From JADJWR01 sp964610575 (GTDB lineage Bacteria; Pseudomonadota; Gammaproteobacteria; Burkholderiales; Burkholderiaceae_F): 64,000 bases of DNA. This document shows positions 23,956 through 33,518 of this stretch, in pieces. How positions within the stretch are numbered: position 1 is the first letter of the stretch; the number at the start of each line of letters is the position of its first letter. The position numbers and the translations under genes were made by a program. Below the pieces are notes generated by a model, which did no database searches, was not told where the DNA came from, and was given only the letters and a program-made list of their open reading frames with translations. The DNA lies in assembly GCA_964610575.1 (NCBI GenBank), contig CAZSYX010000003.1:28470-92469 (forward strand), given 5' to 3'.

Positions 23956-24915
23956 TCAGCCGCCCTTGCGCCGGGCGCGCGGGTGGGCGGCGTCGTACGT
24001 CTTCGCCAGGTGCTGCCAGTCCAGTCGCGTGTAGATCTGCGTCGTGGCGATGCTGGCGTGGCCGAGCAGTTCCTGCACCGCGCGCAGGTCGCCGCTGCTC
24101 TGCAGGACGTGCGAGGCCATCGAGTGGCGCAGCACGTGCGGATGTACGCGCATCCCCAGGCCGAGCGCGGCGGCCAGCCTGGCGAGCCGCAGCTGCACGC
24201 TGCGCGCGCCGATCCGACTGCCTTGCGCAGAGACGAACAGCGCCCGCGCCTGTGCGCCGGGCATGGCCGCACGGGCGCGCAACCACTGGCGCAGCGCTTC
24301 GATCGCCGGGCCGCCGACCGGCACCTGCCGCACCTTGCCACCCTTGCCGACGACCGTCACCCGCTTCGCCTCTAGATCGAGCCAGGAGGTCGAACCCGGG
24401 CCGTTGGCATCGGTGGCGAAGTAACGCCAGTCCAGGCCAACCAGTTCCGACAGCCGCAGGCCGCTGGAATAAAGCAGCTCCACTATCGCTTTGTCGCGCA
24501 AGGCCAGCGGTGCGGCGGTCGGCTCGTGGCCGGCCAGTTGCACGGCCTGGTCAGGGGCCAGCGCCTTGGGCAACCGCTTGGCCCGCCGCGGCGCCCGGAT
24601 GCCGACGGCGGGATTGCCGGCCACTTCGCCGCGCCCGCCCAGCCAATCGAAGAAGCTGCGCCAGGCCGAGAGCTTGCGTGACAGCGACGCCGGCGCCATG
24701 CCGCCCGCGTGCAGCCGCGCCAGCGCGTGCCGAATATCGGCGGCGAGCAACTGCGGCAGTGGCTTGCCGCCTGTCAGTTCGGCCAGTTCGGCGAGATCGC
24801 TGCGGTAGGCGCTGATGGTGTGCGGCGACAGGCGGCGCTGCCGCGCGAGTTCATCGAGGAACTGACCGGCCGGCGCGCGCAGCGGGGCCGTCGTGCCGTC
24901 GGTTCCGTCGCTCAT
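23956..24915 (-). CDS. xerC: Tyrosine recombinase XerC
   Basis: Resolves chromosome dimers at dif together with XerD. 319 residues: SAM-like N-terminal core-binding domain (about 10-100) and catalytic domain with the Arg in YSSGLRLSELVGLDW, Lys in VVGKGGKVRQVP, HxxR in HPHVLRHSMASH, and the nucleophile Tyr295 in TTQIYTRLD. There are no signs of a mobile element, and it sits in the conserved dapF-DUF484-xerC block, so it is the housekeeping enzyme. Confidence 0.95.
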   Translation of the reverse strand: MSDGTDGTTAPLRAPAGQFLDELARQRRLSPHTISAYRSDLAELAELTGGKPLPQLLAADIRHALARLHAGGMAPASLSRKLSAWRSFFDWLGGRGEVAGNPAVGIRAPRRAKRLPKALAPDQAVQLAGHEPTAAPLALRDKAIVELLYSSGLRLSELVGLDWRYFATDANGPGSTSWLDLEAKRVTVVGKGGKVRQVPVGGPAIEALRQWLRARAAMPGAQARALFVSAQGSRIGARSVQLRLARLAAALGLGMRVHPHVLRHSMASHVLQSSGDLRAVQELLGHASIATTQIYTRLDWQHLAKTYDAAHPRARRKGG

Positions 24916-24921
24916 TGCGCC

Positions 24922-25581
24922 TCAGGCGCGAAGCCGCGCCAGCGCGGCGCTGGCCAGTTCGGTGATGCGCGACAGGAATGCCGTGCCCATGGTGATCTGG
25001 AATCGGTCGGGATCCGGCGAACCCAGCGCCAGCATGCCGAAGGCCTTGGGATCGCCGCCGACGCGCAGCGGCATCATCGTCAGGCTCTTGATCGTCGCGG
25101 GGTCGGGCGCCATCCAGCCCGCCGCCTCGAATCCGACATTGGAGCCGCAGAACGGCGCCTGCATGCTGCTGGCCAGGCGGACGATGTCGTCGCCGGCCGG
25201 TTGCGCCCACTCGTTGCCCGCGTACTCCACGGCAACCCCCCACAGACGCAGCGCGCCGAACGGCACATTGAACTGCCGCATCAGCTCGTCCAGCAGCGTG
25301 CGCGGAAGCTGGGCCGGGTCGGTCTGCGACAGCAGTGCCCGCGCCCAGCGCACGATCCGGTCGGCAATCGCGTCGTTTTCCTCGCCGTGGCGGAGCATTT
25401 CTGCCAGCCGCAATTCGAGCGTCTTGATCCGCTCGCGCAGGATCAGCGACTGCCGCTCGACCAGCGACACCGCATGGCCGTCCTGCGGATGCGGAATCGC
25501 CACGTTCACCAGCACTTCCGGGTGGTGATCGAAGAAATCGGGATGCTGGGACAGGAACTGCGCAACTTCTTCGTGGGTCAT
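24922..25581 (-). CDS. DUF484 family protein
   Basis: 219 residues with an N-terminal helical part (VAQFLSQHPDFFDHHPEVL, then a coiled coil around 40-70) and a GAF-like C-terminal domain. This family is regularly encoded between dapF and xerC, as here (16 bp after dapF, 6 bp before xerC), but its function is not established. No catalytic motif is visible. Confidence 0.9.
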   Translation of the reverse strand: MTHEEVAQFLSQHPDFFDHHPEVLVNVAIPHPQDGHAVSLVERQSLILRERIKTLELRLAEMLRHGEENDAIADRIVRWARALLSQTDPAQLPRTLLDELMRQFNVPFGALRLWGVAVEYAGNEWAQPAGDDIVRLASSMQAPFCGSNVGFEAAGWMAPDPATIKSLTMMPLRVGGDPKAFGMLALGSPDPDRFQITMGTAFLSRITELASAALARLRA

Positions 25582-25597
25582 CAGGGGCCCTTAGACC

Positions 25598-26449
25598 TTA
25601 GAGGTCGATCTCGCCTTCGAAAACCGCTTCTGCCGGACCGGTCATGAGCACGGGCTGGCCGGCAGCCGCCCAGGCGATGCGCAATTCGCCGCCCCGGGCG
25701 TGCACCGTCACCGGCGACTCGAGCGCGCCGCGCAGGATACCGGCGACGGCTGCCGCGCAGGCGCCGGTGCCGCAGGCCAGCGTCTCGCCGACGCCGCGCT
25801 CCCACACCCGCAGGCGGATCGCGTGGCGGTCGAGCGCCTGCATGAAGCCGGCGTTCACGCGCCGCGGGAAACGGGGGTGGTGCTCGATGACCGGGCCATC
25901 CTTGGCCACCGGCGCCTGCTCGACGTCGTCGACCATCTGCACCGCGTGCGGATTGCCCATCGACAGCACCGAGAACTCGATCGTCCGTCCGTGAATCTCC
26001 AGCGGCCACAAGCGGTCGAGGTGCTCGGCGCGGGAGACCAGGCCCTCGGCATCGAAAGGAACGCGCGCCGGCTCGAGCACCGGCACGCCCATGTCGACCG
26101 TGACCCGGCCGTCATCCTCCAGCCGCGGCTCGATGATGCCGCCCAGCGTTTCGACGCGAATCGCCCGCTTGTGTGTCAGGCCACGGTCGTGCACGAAGCG
26201 CACGAAGCAGCGCGCGCCGTTGCCGCACTGCTCGACCTCGCCACCGTCGGCGTTGAAGATGCGGTAGCGGAAGTCGACCCCCGGCTGCCGGGCGCGCTCG
26301 ACCAGCAGGATCTGGTCGGCGCCGATGCCGAAGCGGCGATCGGCAAGGCGCTGCAATTGTCCCGACGTGAGTTCGAGCCGCTGCGTGACGCCGTCGAGCA
26401 CGACGAAGTCGTTACCTGCCCCCTGCATCTTGGTGAAGCGCAGTCTCAT
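25598..26449 (-). CDS. dapF: Diaminopimelate epimerase
   Basis: Converts LL- to meso-diaminopimelate for lysine and peptidoglycan. 283 residues from the ATG at 26449, giving the normal opening FTKMQGAGNDFVVLD. The two catalytic cysteines are Cys75 (EQCGNGARC) and Cys226 (LACGTGACAAA). An open frame further upstream to 26554 is not supported by homology. Confidence 0.97.
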   Translation of the reverse strand: MRLRFTKMQGAGNDFVVLDGVTQRLELTSGQLQRLADRRFGIGADQILLVERARQPGVDFRYRIFNADGGEVEQCGNGARCFVRFVHDRGLTHKRAIRVETLGGIIEPRLEDDGRVTVDMGVPVLEPARVPFDAEGLVSRAEHLDRLWPLEIHGRTIEFSVLSMGNPHAVQMVDDVEQAPVAKDGPVIEHHPRFPRRVNAGFMQALDRHAIRLRVWERGVGETLACGTGACAAAVAGILRGALESPVTVHARGGELRIAWAAAGQPVLMTGPAEAVFEGEIDL

Positions 26450-26499
26450 GGCGCCGATTATCGCCGCTCGATGAGCGGACCGAGCGCCGTTGCCGGGCC

Positions 26500-27378
26500 T
26501 CAGTAAAACGGCGGCGAGCCCGGCGGCCGCGTCTTGAAGCGTTTGTGCGTCCACAGGTACTGGTCGGGCAGGCGCAGCACCCAGCGCTCGATCTCACGGT
26601 TCATCCGCTCGGTGTCCTCCTCGACGCTGGCTCCAGGGAAATCGCGCCACGGCGCCTCGAAGTGCAGCACGTAGCCGTCGTCGGTCATTTCGGTGACCGC
26701 CATCACCACCTTGGCTCCGTTCAGGCGCGCCAGCCGGCTCACCATCGGGATCGTCGCTGCCTGCACACCGAAGAACGGCACGAAGATGGAGTTGGTCGGG
26801 CCGTTGTCCATGTCCGGCAGGTAGTAGAAGGGCAGCCCCGCCTTCATCGCGCGCAGGACCTCCTTCAGCTCCGAGGCACCGCGGCGCGGGATCAGCACCG
26901 GGGCATTGAAGCGCTGCCGGCCGGCGAGCAGTTGCGCATCCCAGGCGGCGTTGCTCTGCTTCGCATAGATCGACACGCCGCGCACCAGCGTGTTGACGCG
27001 CAGGCCGCCGGCGTCCAGTCCCACGAAGTGCGGCGCGAGCAGGATCAGCGGCCGGTTAGACAGGTCGCTGACGTGCTCTGCGCCCTCAACGCGCACCAGG
27101 TGCTCGACCGCCTCGCGGCTGCCGCGCCAGAGCACCGAGTGGTCGATCACGCTGCGCGCGATGTTGCGGAACAGCCGGCGACCGAGCGTGCGCCGCTCGT
27201 TCTCGGTCATCTGCGGGAAACAGGCGCGCAGGTTCGCCTGCGTGACGCGGCGGCGCGGTCGGATCAGCAGCCAAAGAATGTCGCCGATCAGGTTGGCCAG
27301 CCGCGCCCGCGCCGCGACCGACCAGCCGGCGGTGGTGCTGATGAGCGCAATCCAGGCCCGCGCCAGTGCCTCGGTCAT
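26500..27378 (-). CDS. Lysophospholipid acyltransferase family protein (lipid A late acyltransferase, copy 1)
   Basis: LpxL/LpxM (HtrB) family enzyme that adds a secondary acyl chain to lipid A precursor at the inner membrane. 292 residues; N-terminal hydrophobic segment, catalytic HX4D motif LLAPHFVGLD (His117, Asp122), and the ending WVLRLPDQYLWTHKRFKTRP typical of the family. The ATG overlaps the stop of the second acyltransferase gene (ATGA), so both are made together. Which acyl position each modifies cannot be told from sequence. Confidence 0.92.
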   Translation of the reverse strand: MTEALARAWIALISTTAGWSVAARARLANLIGDILWLLIRPRRRVTQANLRACFPQMTENERRTLGRRLFRNIARSVIDHSVLWRGSREAVEHLVRVEGAEHVSDLSNRPLILLAPHFVGLDAGGLRVNTLVRGVSIYAKQSNAAWDAQLLAGRQRFNAPVLIPRRGASELKEVLRAMKAGLPFYYLPDMDNGPTNSIFVPFFGVQAATIPMVSRLARLNGAKVVMAVTEMTDDGYVLHFEAPWRDFPGASVEEDTERMNREIERWVLRLPDQYLWTHKRFKTRPPGSPPFY

Positions 27379-28289
27379 GGCACGGTCTCCGACTGGGTGA
27401 CGGGCGTCGGAGCGCCTGCGGGCGCCTTGTATCGGTTGTAACCCCACAGGTACTGTGCCGGGCACTGCCGGATCAGCGCCTCGAGCGCCAAGTTCAGCCG
27501 CTGCGTGTCCGCCTCGATGTCGCCTGTCAGGGGCTCGTCGAACGGCACCAGTCGAAGCCGGTAGCCGCGGCCTGCCGACAATCGCTCGCACAGCGCAAAG
27601 ACGATCCGCGCGCCATTCGCCGCCGCCAGCCTCGCCGGCAGCGTCATCGTGTACGCGGGGCGCCCGAAGAAGCTCACCCACGCTCCTTCACCCTGAGAAG
27701 GCACCTGGTCGGGCAGGATGCCCGCCGTGCGCCCGCTTCGGAGAGCGCGCATCAGCATGCGCACGCCGGCAAGGTTTGCCGGTGCCAGCAGCAGGCCCGG
27801 CCGTGCCCGTTCACCGATCAACTGGCGCAACACGTCCTTGCGCGGCGGCCGGAACAGCACCGTCATCGGCCGCTCCCGTGCCTGCGGCTGCGTAGCGTAG
27901 TACTGGGCCGAGGCCTCGAAGCTGCCGAGGTGCGGCGTCAGCAGCAGCAGCGGCTGGCGCCGGGCCAGCAGCGCAGCCAGGCTGCCCGGTTCCGCTTCCT
28001 GCACGCATTCGACGATGTCGGCCGCCGGCCGCTGCCAGAGCCAGGCCGCCTCGATGCCCTGCCGGCCGGCGTGCGCGATCGCCGAACGGCGCAGCCTCGG
28101 TTCGTCGAGGCCGGCCTGGGCCAGGTTGGCCCGCAGCGTGCGGCGATAGGTCGGCGACAGCAGGTAGGTGAGCCAGCCGAGGGCGGCGCCCAGCGCATGC
28201 ACCCAGCGCAGCGGCAGTCGCGACAGCAGGCGGAAGAGGGCGGACAGCACGACGGCCGGGACAGGCGGCGGACCCAGGGGGACAGGCAA
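27375..28289 (-). CDS. Lipid A biosynthesis acyltransferase (copy 2, first in operon)
   Basis: Second LpxL-family protein, 304 residues, with N-terminal membrane segment and the catalytic HX4E motif LLTPHLGSFEAS (His120, Glu125), GILPDQVPSQGEG and the ending CPAQYLWGYNRYK. Two tandem acyltransferase genes ahead of dapF and behind a divergent metK are standard in Betaproteobacteria. It is the first gene of a minus-strand series (acyltransferases, dapF, DUF484, xerC, rlmI, COG0523, dksA) with short gaps. Confidence 0.92.
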   Translation of the reverse strand: MPVPLGPPPVPAVVLSALFRLLSRLPLRWVHALGAALGWLTYLLSPTYRRTLRANLAQAGLDEPRLRRSAIAHAGRQGIEAAWLWQRPAADIVECVQEAEPGSLAALLARRQPLLLLTPHLGSFEASAQYYATQPQARERPMTVLFRPPRKDVLRQLIGERARPGLLLAPANLAGVRMLMRALRSGRTAGILPDQVPSQGEGAWVSFFGRPAYTMTLPARLAAANGARIVFALCERLSAGRGYRLRLVPFDEPLTGDIEADTQRLNLALEALIRQCPAQYLWGYNRYKAPAGAPTPVTQSETVP

Positions 28290-28325
28290 GCCGCCAATGC
28301 TAGAGGATGGCCACGCCGGATCCCC

Positions 28326-28331
28326 TATAAT
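28326..28331 (+). promoter_or_regulatory. Possible -10 element for metK
   Basis: A consensus TATAAT lies 138 bp upstream of the metK start in the 179-bp divergent gap. The -35 position (gaggat at 17 bp spacing) is poor, so an activator would be needed, or the match is chance. Confidence 0.3.
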
Positions 28332-28468
28332 CCGCGGCCATCCGCCGAGTTAAGGAACAACTTGCAGGGCGGGCCGGGCTGGATCCGGCGAATTCTGCTA
28401 AAGCGTCACCGCGCTCTCCACACGCGGGCTTGACGCCCGTTCGATATCAGCCTTCTGGAGAGCGACAA

Positions 28469-29653
28469 GTGGCAAGCGACTTCCTCTTTACTTCCGAATC
28501 CGTGTCGGAAGGCCATCCGGACAAGGTGGCCGACCAGATCTCCGACGCGATCCTCGACGCGATCTTCAAGCAGGACCCGCGCTCGCGCGTGGCCGCCGAG
28601 ACGCTGGTCAACACCGGCCTGGTGGTGCTGGCCGGCGAGATCACGACCAACGCCTACGTCGACTACATCCAGGTCGCACGCGACACGATCAAGCGGATCG
28701 GTTACGACAACACCGAGTACGGCATCGACTACAAGGGCTGTGCGGTGCTGGTCGCCTACGACAAGCAGAGCAACGACATCGCGCAGGGGGTCGACCAGGC
28801 GTCCGACGACTACCTGAACCAGGGTGCCGGCGACCAGGGCCTGATGTTCGGCTACGCCTGCGACGAAACCCCGGAGCTGATGCCGGCGCCGATCTACTAC
28901 GCGCACCGCCTGGTCGAGCGGCAGGCGAACCTGCGTCGCGACGGGCGCCTGCCGTTCCTGCGGCCGGACGCCAAGAGCCAGATCACCATGCGCTACGTCG
29001 ACGGCAAGCCGCACTCGATCGACACGGTGGTGCTGTCGACCCAGCACAGCCCCGACCAGAGCGAGTCGCCGACCAAGCTGAAGGCAAGTTTCTACGAGGC
29101 GGTTCGCGAGGAAATCATCAAGCCGGTGCTGCCGAAGGAGTGGCTGACCAAGGACACCCAGTACCTGATCAACCCGACCGGCCGCTTCGTCATCGGCGGG
29201 CCGCACGGCGATTGCGGCCTCACTGGCCGCAAGATCATCGTCGACACCTACGGCGGTGCCTGCCCGCACGGCGGCGGCGCGTTCTCCGGCAAGGACCCCA
29301 GCAAGGTCGACCGCTCGGCCGCCTACGCGGCGCGCTACGTCGCCAAGAACGTGGTCGCCGCCGGCCTGGCGCGGCAGTGCCAGGTGCAGGTGGCGTACGC
29401 GATCGGCGTCGCCCGGCCGATGAACATCACCGTATACACCGAGGGCACCGGCAAGTTGTCCGACGAGAAGATCGGCCAGCTGGTGGCCGAGCACTTCGAC
29501 CTGCGGCCGAAGGGCATCGTGCAGATGCTCGACCTGCTGCGGCCAATTTACGAGAAGACCGCCGCCTACGGCCACTTCGGCCGCGACGAGCCCGAGTTCA
29601 CCTGGGAACGCACCGACCGGGCGGAAGCGCTGCGCAGGGCGGCCGGTCTGTAA
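28469..29653 (+). CDS. metK: S-adenosylmethionine synthase
   Basis: Makes SAM from methionine and ATP. 394 residues with FTSESVSEGHPDKVADQ, GAGDQGLMFGYACDE and GGGAFSGKDPSKVDRS. The GTG at 28469 is the start: GGAG lies at 28457-28460 and homologues begin two to four residues before FLFTSES; an ATG at 28430 adds 13 unsupported residues. It is followed by a strong hairpin and then by the SAH-riboswitch/ahcY unit, so synthesis of SAM and removal of its product are neighbours. Confidence 0.97.
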   Translation: MASDFLFTSESVSEGHPDKVADQISDAILDAIFKQDPRSRVAAETLVNTGLVVLAGEITTNAYVDYIQVARDTIKRIGYDNTEYGIDYKGCAVLVAYDKQSNDIAQGVDQASDDYLNQGAGDQGLMFGYACDETPELMPAPIYYAHRLVERQANLRRDGRLPFLRPDAKSQITMRYVDGKPHSIDTVVLSTQHSPDQSESPTKLKASFYEAVREEIIKPVLPKEWLTKDTQYLINPTGRFVIGGPHGDCGLTGRKIIVDTYGGACPHGGGAFSGKDPSKVDRSAAYAARYVAKNVVAAGLARQCQVQVAYAIGVARPMNITVYTEGTGKLSDEKIGQLVAEHFDLRPKGIVQMLDLLRPIYEKTAAYGHFGRDEPEFTWERTDRAEALRRAAGL

Positions 29654-29664
29654 TTGATCGTGAC

Positions 29665-29694
29665 GTCCGGCTGGCGGTTTGCCGCCGGCCGGAC
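29665..29694 (+). terminator. Hairpin after metK
   Basis: A 13-bp stem with one G-T wobble (GTCCGGCTGGCGG with CCGCCGGCCGGAC) and a 4-nt loop starts 12 bases after the metK stop. There is no T-tract, so it may terminate with help from Rho or protect the mRNA end. It separates metK from the riboswitch transcript. Confidence 0.5.
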
Positions 29695-29766
29695 GGCAGG
29701 CGCTTTGCTTAGGCCAAGGCAGGCGCCGGGTCGGGCGCGGCCGACCGGTTAAACTCCGCGCTTGCT

Positions 29767-29851
29767 TCGAGGAGCGTTGCGACAGGCTACCCGGCCTGCC
29801 AGGCTCGAGGCGGCTGTCGTCCCGGCAGCCCGTATCAACGGCGCTCGCAAA
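29767..29851 (+). promoter_or_regulatory. S-adenosylhomocysteine (SAH) riboswitch
   Basis: The leader of ahcY contains the conserved blocks of the SAH riboswitch: CGAGGAGCGTTGCGAC (from 29768), CCAGGCTCGAGG (29799-29810) and the 3' strand AACGGCGCTCGC (29837-29848). The first and last blocks pair (GAGCG with CGCTC) to close the pseudoknotted fold. It ends about 15 bases before the AAAGGAGG Shine-Dalgarno of ahcY. In this family SAH binding turns expression on, so ahcY and the genes behind it should be induced when SAH builds up. A -10-like TAAACT lies at about 29750-29755. Confidence 0.92.
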
Positions 29852-29880
29852 CTTCTTTTTTGACGAAAGGAGGGCGCGAG

Positions 29881-31299
<1,419 letters not shown>

Positions 31300-31319
31300 G
31301 CGGGGCTCGCAGTCGTGGC

Positions 31320-31349
31320 GGCGTCGGTGCCGCGCCCGGCATCGACGCC
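31320..31349 (+). terminator. Long stem-loop between ahcY and panE
   Basis: A 12-bp stem with one G-T pair (GGCGTCGGTGCC with GGCATCGACGCC, 6-nt loop) begins 20 bases after the ahcY stop. No T-tract follows. It could reduce read-through into panE-holin-metF or stabilise the ahcY mRNA. Confidence 0.45.
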
Positions 31350-31393
31350 CTGCCCTTCGAACACGGCTCGCGCCGCGCGCACAGGATGACTCA

Positions 31394-32317
31394 ATGCGCA
31401 TCGCAGTGATTGGGGCCGGTGGCGTCGGCGGCTATTTCGGCGCACAGCTGGCCCGGGCCGGCCACGCGGTCGCATTCGTCGCGCGTGGCAGGCACCTGGC
31501 AGCGCTGCGTGAAAACGGTCTGACGGTCGAAAGCGCGGTCGGCCCGGTGCAATCGATGCGGGTCGTCGCCACCGACAAGCCGGCCGAACTCGCCCCGGTC
31601 GACGTGGTGATGTTCTGCCTCAAGCTGTGGGACGTCGAAGCCAATGCGGCAGCGCTGGCGCCGCTGCTTGCCGCTGGCGCAGTCGTGATCCCGTTCCAGA
31701 ACGGCGTCGAGAGCCACGAGATGCTGGCACGGGCGCTCGGCGCCGAGCGCGTTGCCGGCGGCGTGGCGCAGATCGGTGCGGTGATCAGGGCGCCGGGCGT
31801 CATCGCGCACACCGGCACGATGTCGAAGCTGCGCGTCGGTGCGTTCACCGGGGGGCAGCAGTCGCTCCTGCGCGATTTCGTCGCCGCCGGAAAGGCGGCA
31901 GGCATCGACATCGAATACGTCGACGACATCCGCCGCGCGCTTTGGGAGAAGTTCGTCTTCCTGGTGGCGATGTCGGGCGCGACCGCGCTGGCACGACAGC
32001 CGATCGGCGTGGTGCGCGCCGATGCCGACCTGCGCGCGGTGCTTGCGGCGTCGATGCGCGAAACGCTCGCCGTGGGCGCCACGCGGGGGGTCGTATTCGA
32101 CGAGAAATTCGTCGACCGGCAGATGGCCTTCGTCGACGGCCTGCCCGCCGAGATGCGCACGTCGATGCTCAACGATCTCGTTGCCGGCAACCGGCTGGAG
32201 GCGCCCTGGCTCGCGGGCGCCGTGGCGCGGATGGCGACGGCGGCCGGTGTACCCGCACCGGTGAGTGCGACGATCTACGCAGCGCTCAAGCCCTATCTGG
32301 GCGGCGGCGCCCACTGA
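31394..32317 (+). CDS. panE: 2-dehydropantoate 2-reductase
   Basis: NADPH-dependent ketopantoate reductase of the pantothenate pathway, 307 residues. The N-terminal Rossmann motif is VIGAGGVGGYFGAQLA, followed by VVIPFQNGVES, the catalytic-region RRALWEKFVFLVA and the C-terminal domain motif RTSMLNDLVAGNRLE. The family also contains related ketoacid reductases, so panE is the best rather than the only call. It is placed between ahcY and the holin-like gene, 94 bp after ahcY, where betaproteobacteria usually have no gene. Confidence 0.85.
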   Translation: MRIAVIGAGGVGGYFGAQLARAGHAVAFVARGRHLAALRENGLTVESAVGPVQSMRVVATDKPAELAPVDVVMFCLKLWDVEANAAALAPLLAAGAVVIPFQNGVESHEMLARALGAERVAGGVAQIGAVIRAPGVIAHTGTMSKLRVGAFTGGQQSLLRDFVAAGKAAGIDIEYVDDIRRALWEKFVFLVAMSGATALARQPIGVVRADADLRAVLAASMRETLAVGATRGVVFDEKFVDRQMAFVDGLPAEMRTSMLNDLVAGNRLEAPWLAGAVARMATAAGVPAPVSATIYAALKPYLGGGAH

Positions 32318-32331
32318 GGAGGAGGCATCAA

Positions 32332-32682
32332 GTGCGAATCCTGCTGGTCTGGATACTGAACGCGATCGCCCTGTGGCTGGTGACGCTGCTGATGTCCGGA
32401 GTGCGCGTCGACGATGAACCGAGCGCCTTGATCGCCGCGATCGTGCTTGGCCTCGTCAACGCGTTGATCAAGCCGATCCTGGTGATCCTGACGCTGCCGG
32501 TCACGGTGGTCACCCTCGGCCTGTTCCTGCTGGTGCTCAACGGCCTGCTTTTCTGGGGCGTGGCGTCGGTACTGCCCGGCTTCCATGTCGACGGGTTCTG
32601 GTGGGGCGTGGGCGGGGCGCTGCTCTACAGCGTCCTTACGTGGGCCTTCTCGACCCTGCTGCCGCAGGAGGCTCGCCGGTGA
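32332..32682 (+). CDS. Phage holin-like (Phage_holin_4_2 family) small membrane protein
   Basis: 116 residues with four hydrophobic helices separated by short loops; the conserved stretch LVNALIKPILVILTLPVTV marks the holin_4_2/DUF360 family of integral membrane proteins. GTG start at 32332 with a strong GAGGAGGAGG at 32316-32325. Despite the name there is no phage context: it is joined to metF by a four-base GTGA overlap and follows panE by 14 bp. A gene of this family next to ahcY-metF is conserved in Betaproteobacteria; its function is unknown. Confidence 0.85.
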   Translation: MRILLVWILNAIALWLVTLLMSGVRVDDEPSALIAAIVLGLVNALIKPILVILTLPVTVVTLGLFLLVLNGLLFWGVASVLPGFHVDGFWWGVGGALLYSVLTWAFSTLLPQEARR

Positions 32683-33518
32683 CGATGCGGACCTTCAGCT
32701 TCGAGTTCTTCCCGCCGAAGAGCGACGAGGCGGCGGAGAAGCTGCGTGCGGTGCGGGCCCGGTTGGCGGAAGTCGGCCCCGCGTTCTTCTCGGTGACCTT
32801 CGGCGCTGGCGGTTCGACCAAGGAAGGCACCTGGAACACGGTGATGGAGATGCACCACGCCGGCCTGCCGGTGGCGCCGCACATCTCCTGCATGGGCACG
32901 ACGCGGGTGCAGGTGGCGCACCTGCTGCACGGCTATCGCGAGGCCGGCGTGAAGCGGCTGGTGGCGCTGCGCGGCGACATGCCGTCAGGCGCGGCCGGCG
33001 GCGCGGGCGACTTCCAGTACGCGAACGAACTGGTGGCGTTCATCCGCGCCGAAACGGGCGACTGGTTCCACATCGAGGTCGCCGCCTATCCCGAATATCA
33101 CCCGCAGTCGCGCTCGCCGGCCGACGATCTCGCCAACTTCGTGCGCAAGGTGAAGGCCGGGGCGAACTCGGCAATCACCCAGTACTTCTACAACGCCGAG
33201 GCGTATTTCCGCTTCGTCGACGAGGCGCGGCGCGCCGGCTGCAGCGTGCCGATCGTGCCGGGGATCATGCCGATCACCAATTTCGCCCAGCTGGCGCGGT
33301 TTTCCGATGCCTGCGGCGCCGAGATCCCGCGCTGGATCCGCCTGAAGCTGGCGAGCTTCGGCGACGACCGCGCCTCGATCCAGGCCTTCGGCCTCGATGT
33401 GGTGACGGAGCTGTGCGAGCGGCTGCTCGCGGCTGCCGCGCCGGGTCTGCACTTCTACACGATGAACCAGGCGGCGCCGACGCTCGAACTCTGGCGCCGG
33501 CTCCGGCTTCCGCGCTAG
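32679..33518 (+). CDS. metF: Methylenetetrahydrofolate reductase [NAD(P)H]
   Basis: Reduces 5,10-methylene-THF to 5-methyl-THF, the methyl donor for homocysteine remethylation. 279 residues: SFEFFPPKSDEA, SVTFGAGGSTKEGT, and VPGIMPITNFAQL. The GTG at 32679 is preferred over the ATG at 32685 because AGGAGG (32666-32671) is seven bases from it and it overlaps the stop of the membrane protein gene. Its stop shares the palindrome CTAG with the convergent gene's stop. Confidence 0.96.
   Translation: MTMRTFSFEFFPPKSDEAAEKLRAVRARLAEVGPAFFSVTFGAGGSTKEGTWNTVMEMHHAGLPVAPHISCMGTTRVQVAHLLHGYREAGVKRLVALRGDMPSGAAGGAGDFQYANELVAFIRAETGDWFHIEVAAYPEYHPQSRSPADDLANFVRKVKAGANSAITQYFYNAEAYFRFVDEARRAGCSVPIVPGIMPITNFAQLARFSDACGAEIPRWIRLKLASFGDDRASIQAFGLDVVTELCERLLAAAAPGLHFYTMNQAAPTLELWRRLRLPR

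Noticed and set aside
24127..24145. GCACGTGCG followed by GTACGCG, similar to the hairpin element
   Set aside because: It lacks the inner stem and lies in the conserved HPHVLRH codons of xerC; chance resemblance.
23956..24915. Integrase of a mobile element
   Set aside because: Length, motifs and the dapF-DUF484-xerC neighbourhood identify housekeeping XerC; no attachment sites or cargo.
32332..32682. Prophage remnant suggested by the holin-like gene
   Set aside because: No endolysin, integrase, tail or terminase genes; the gene is coupled to metF in a conserved metabolic locus.
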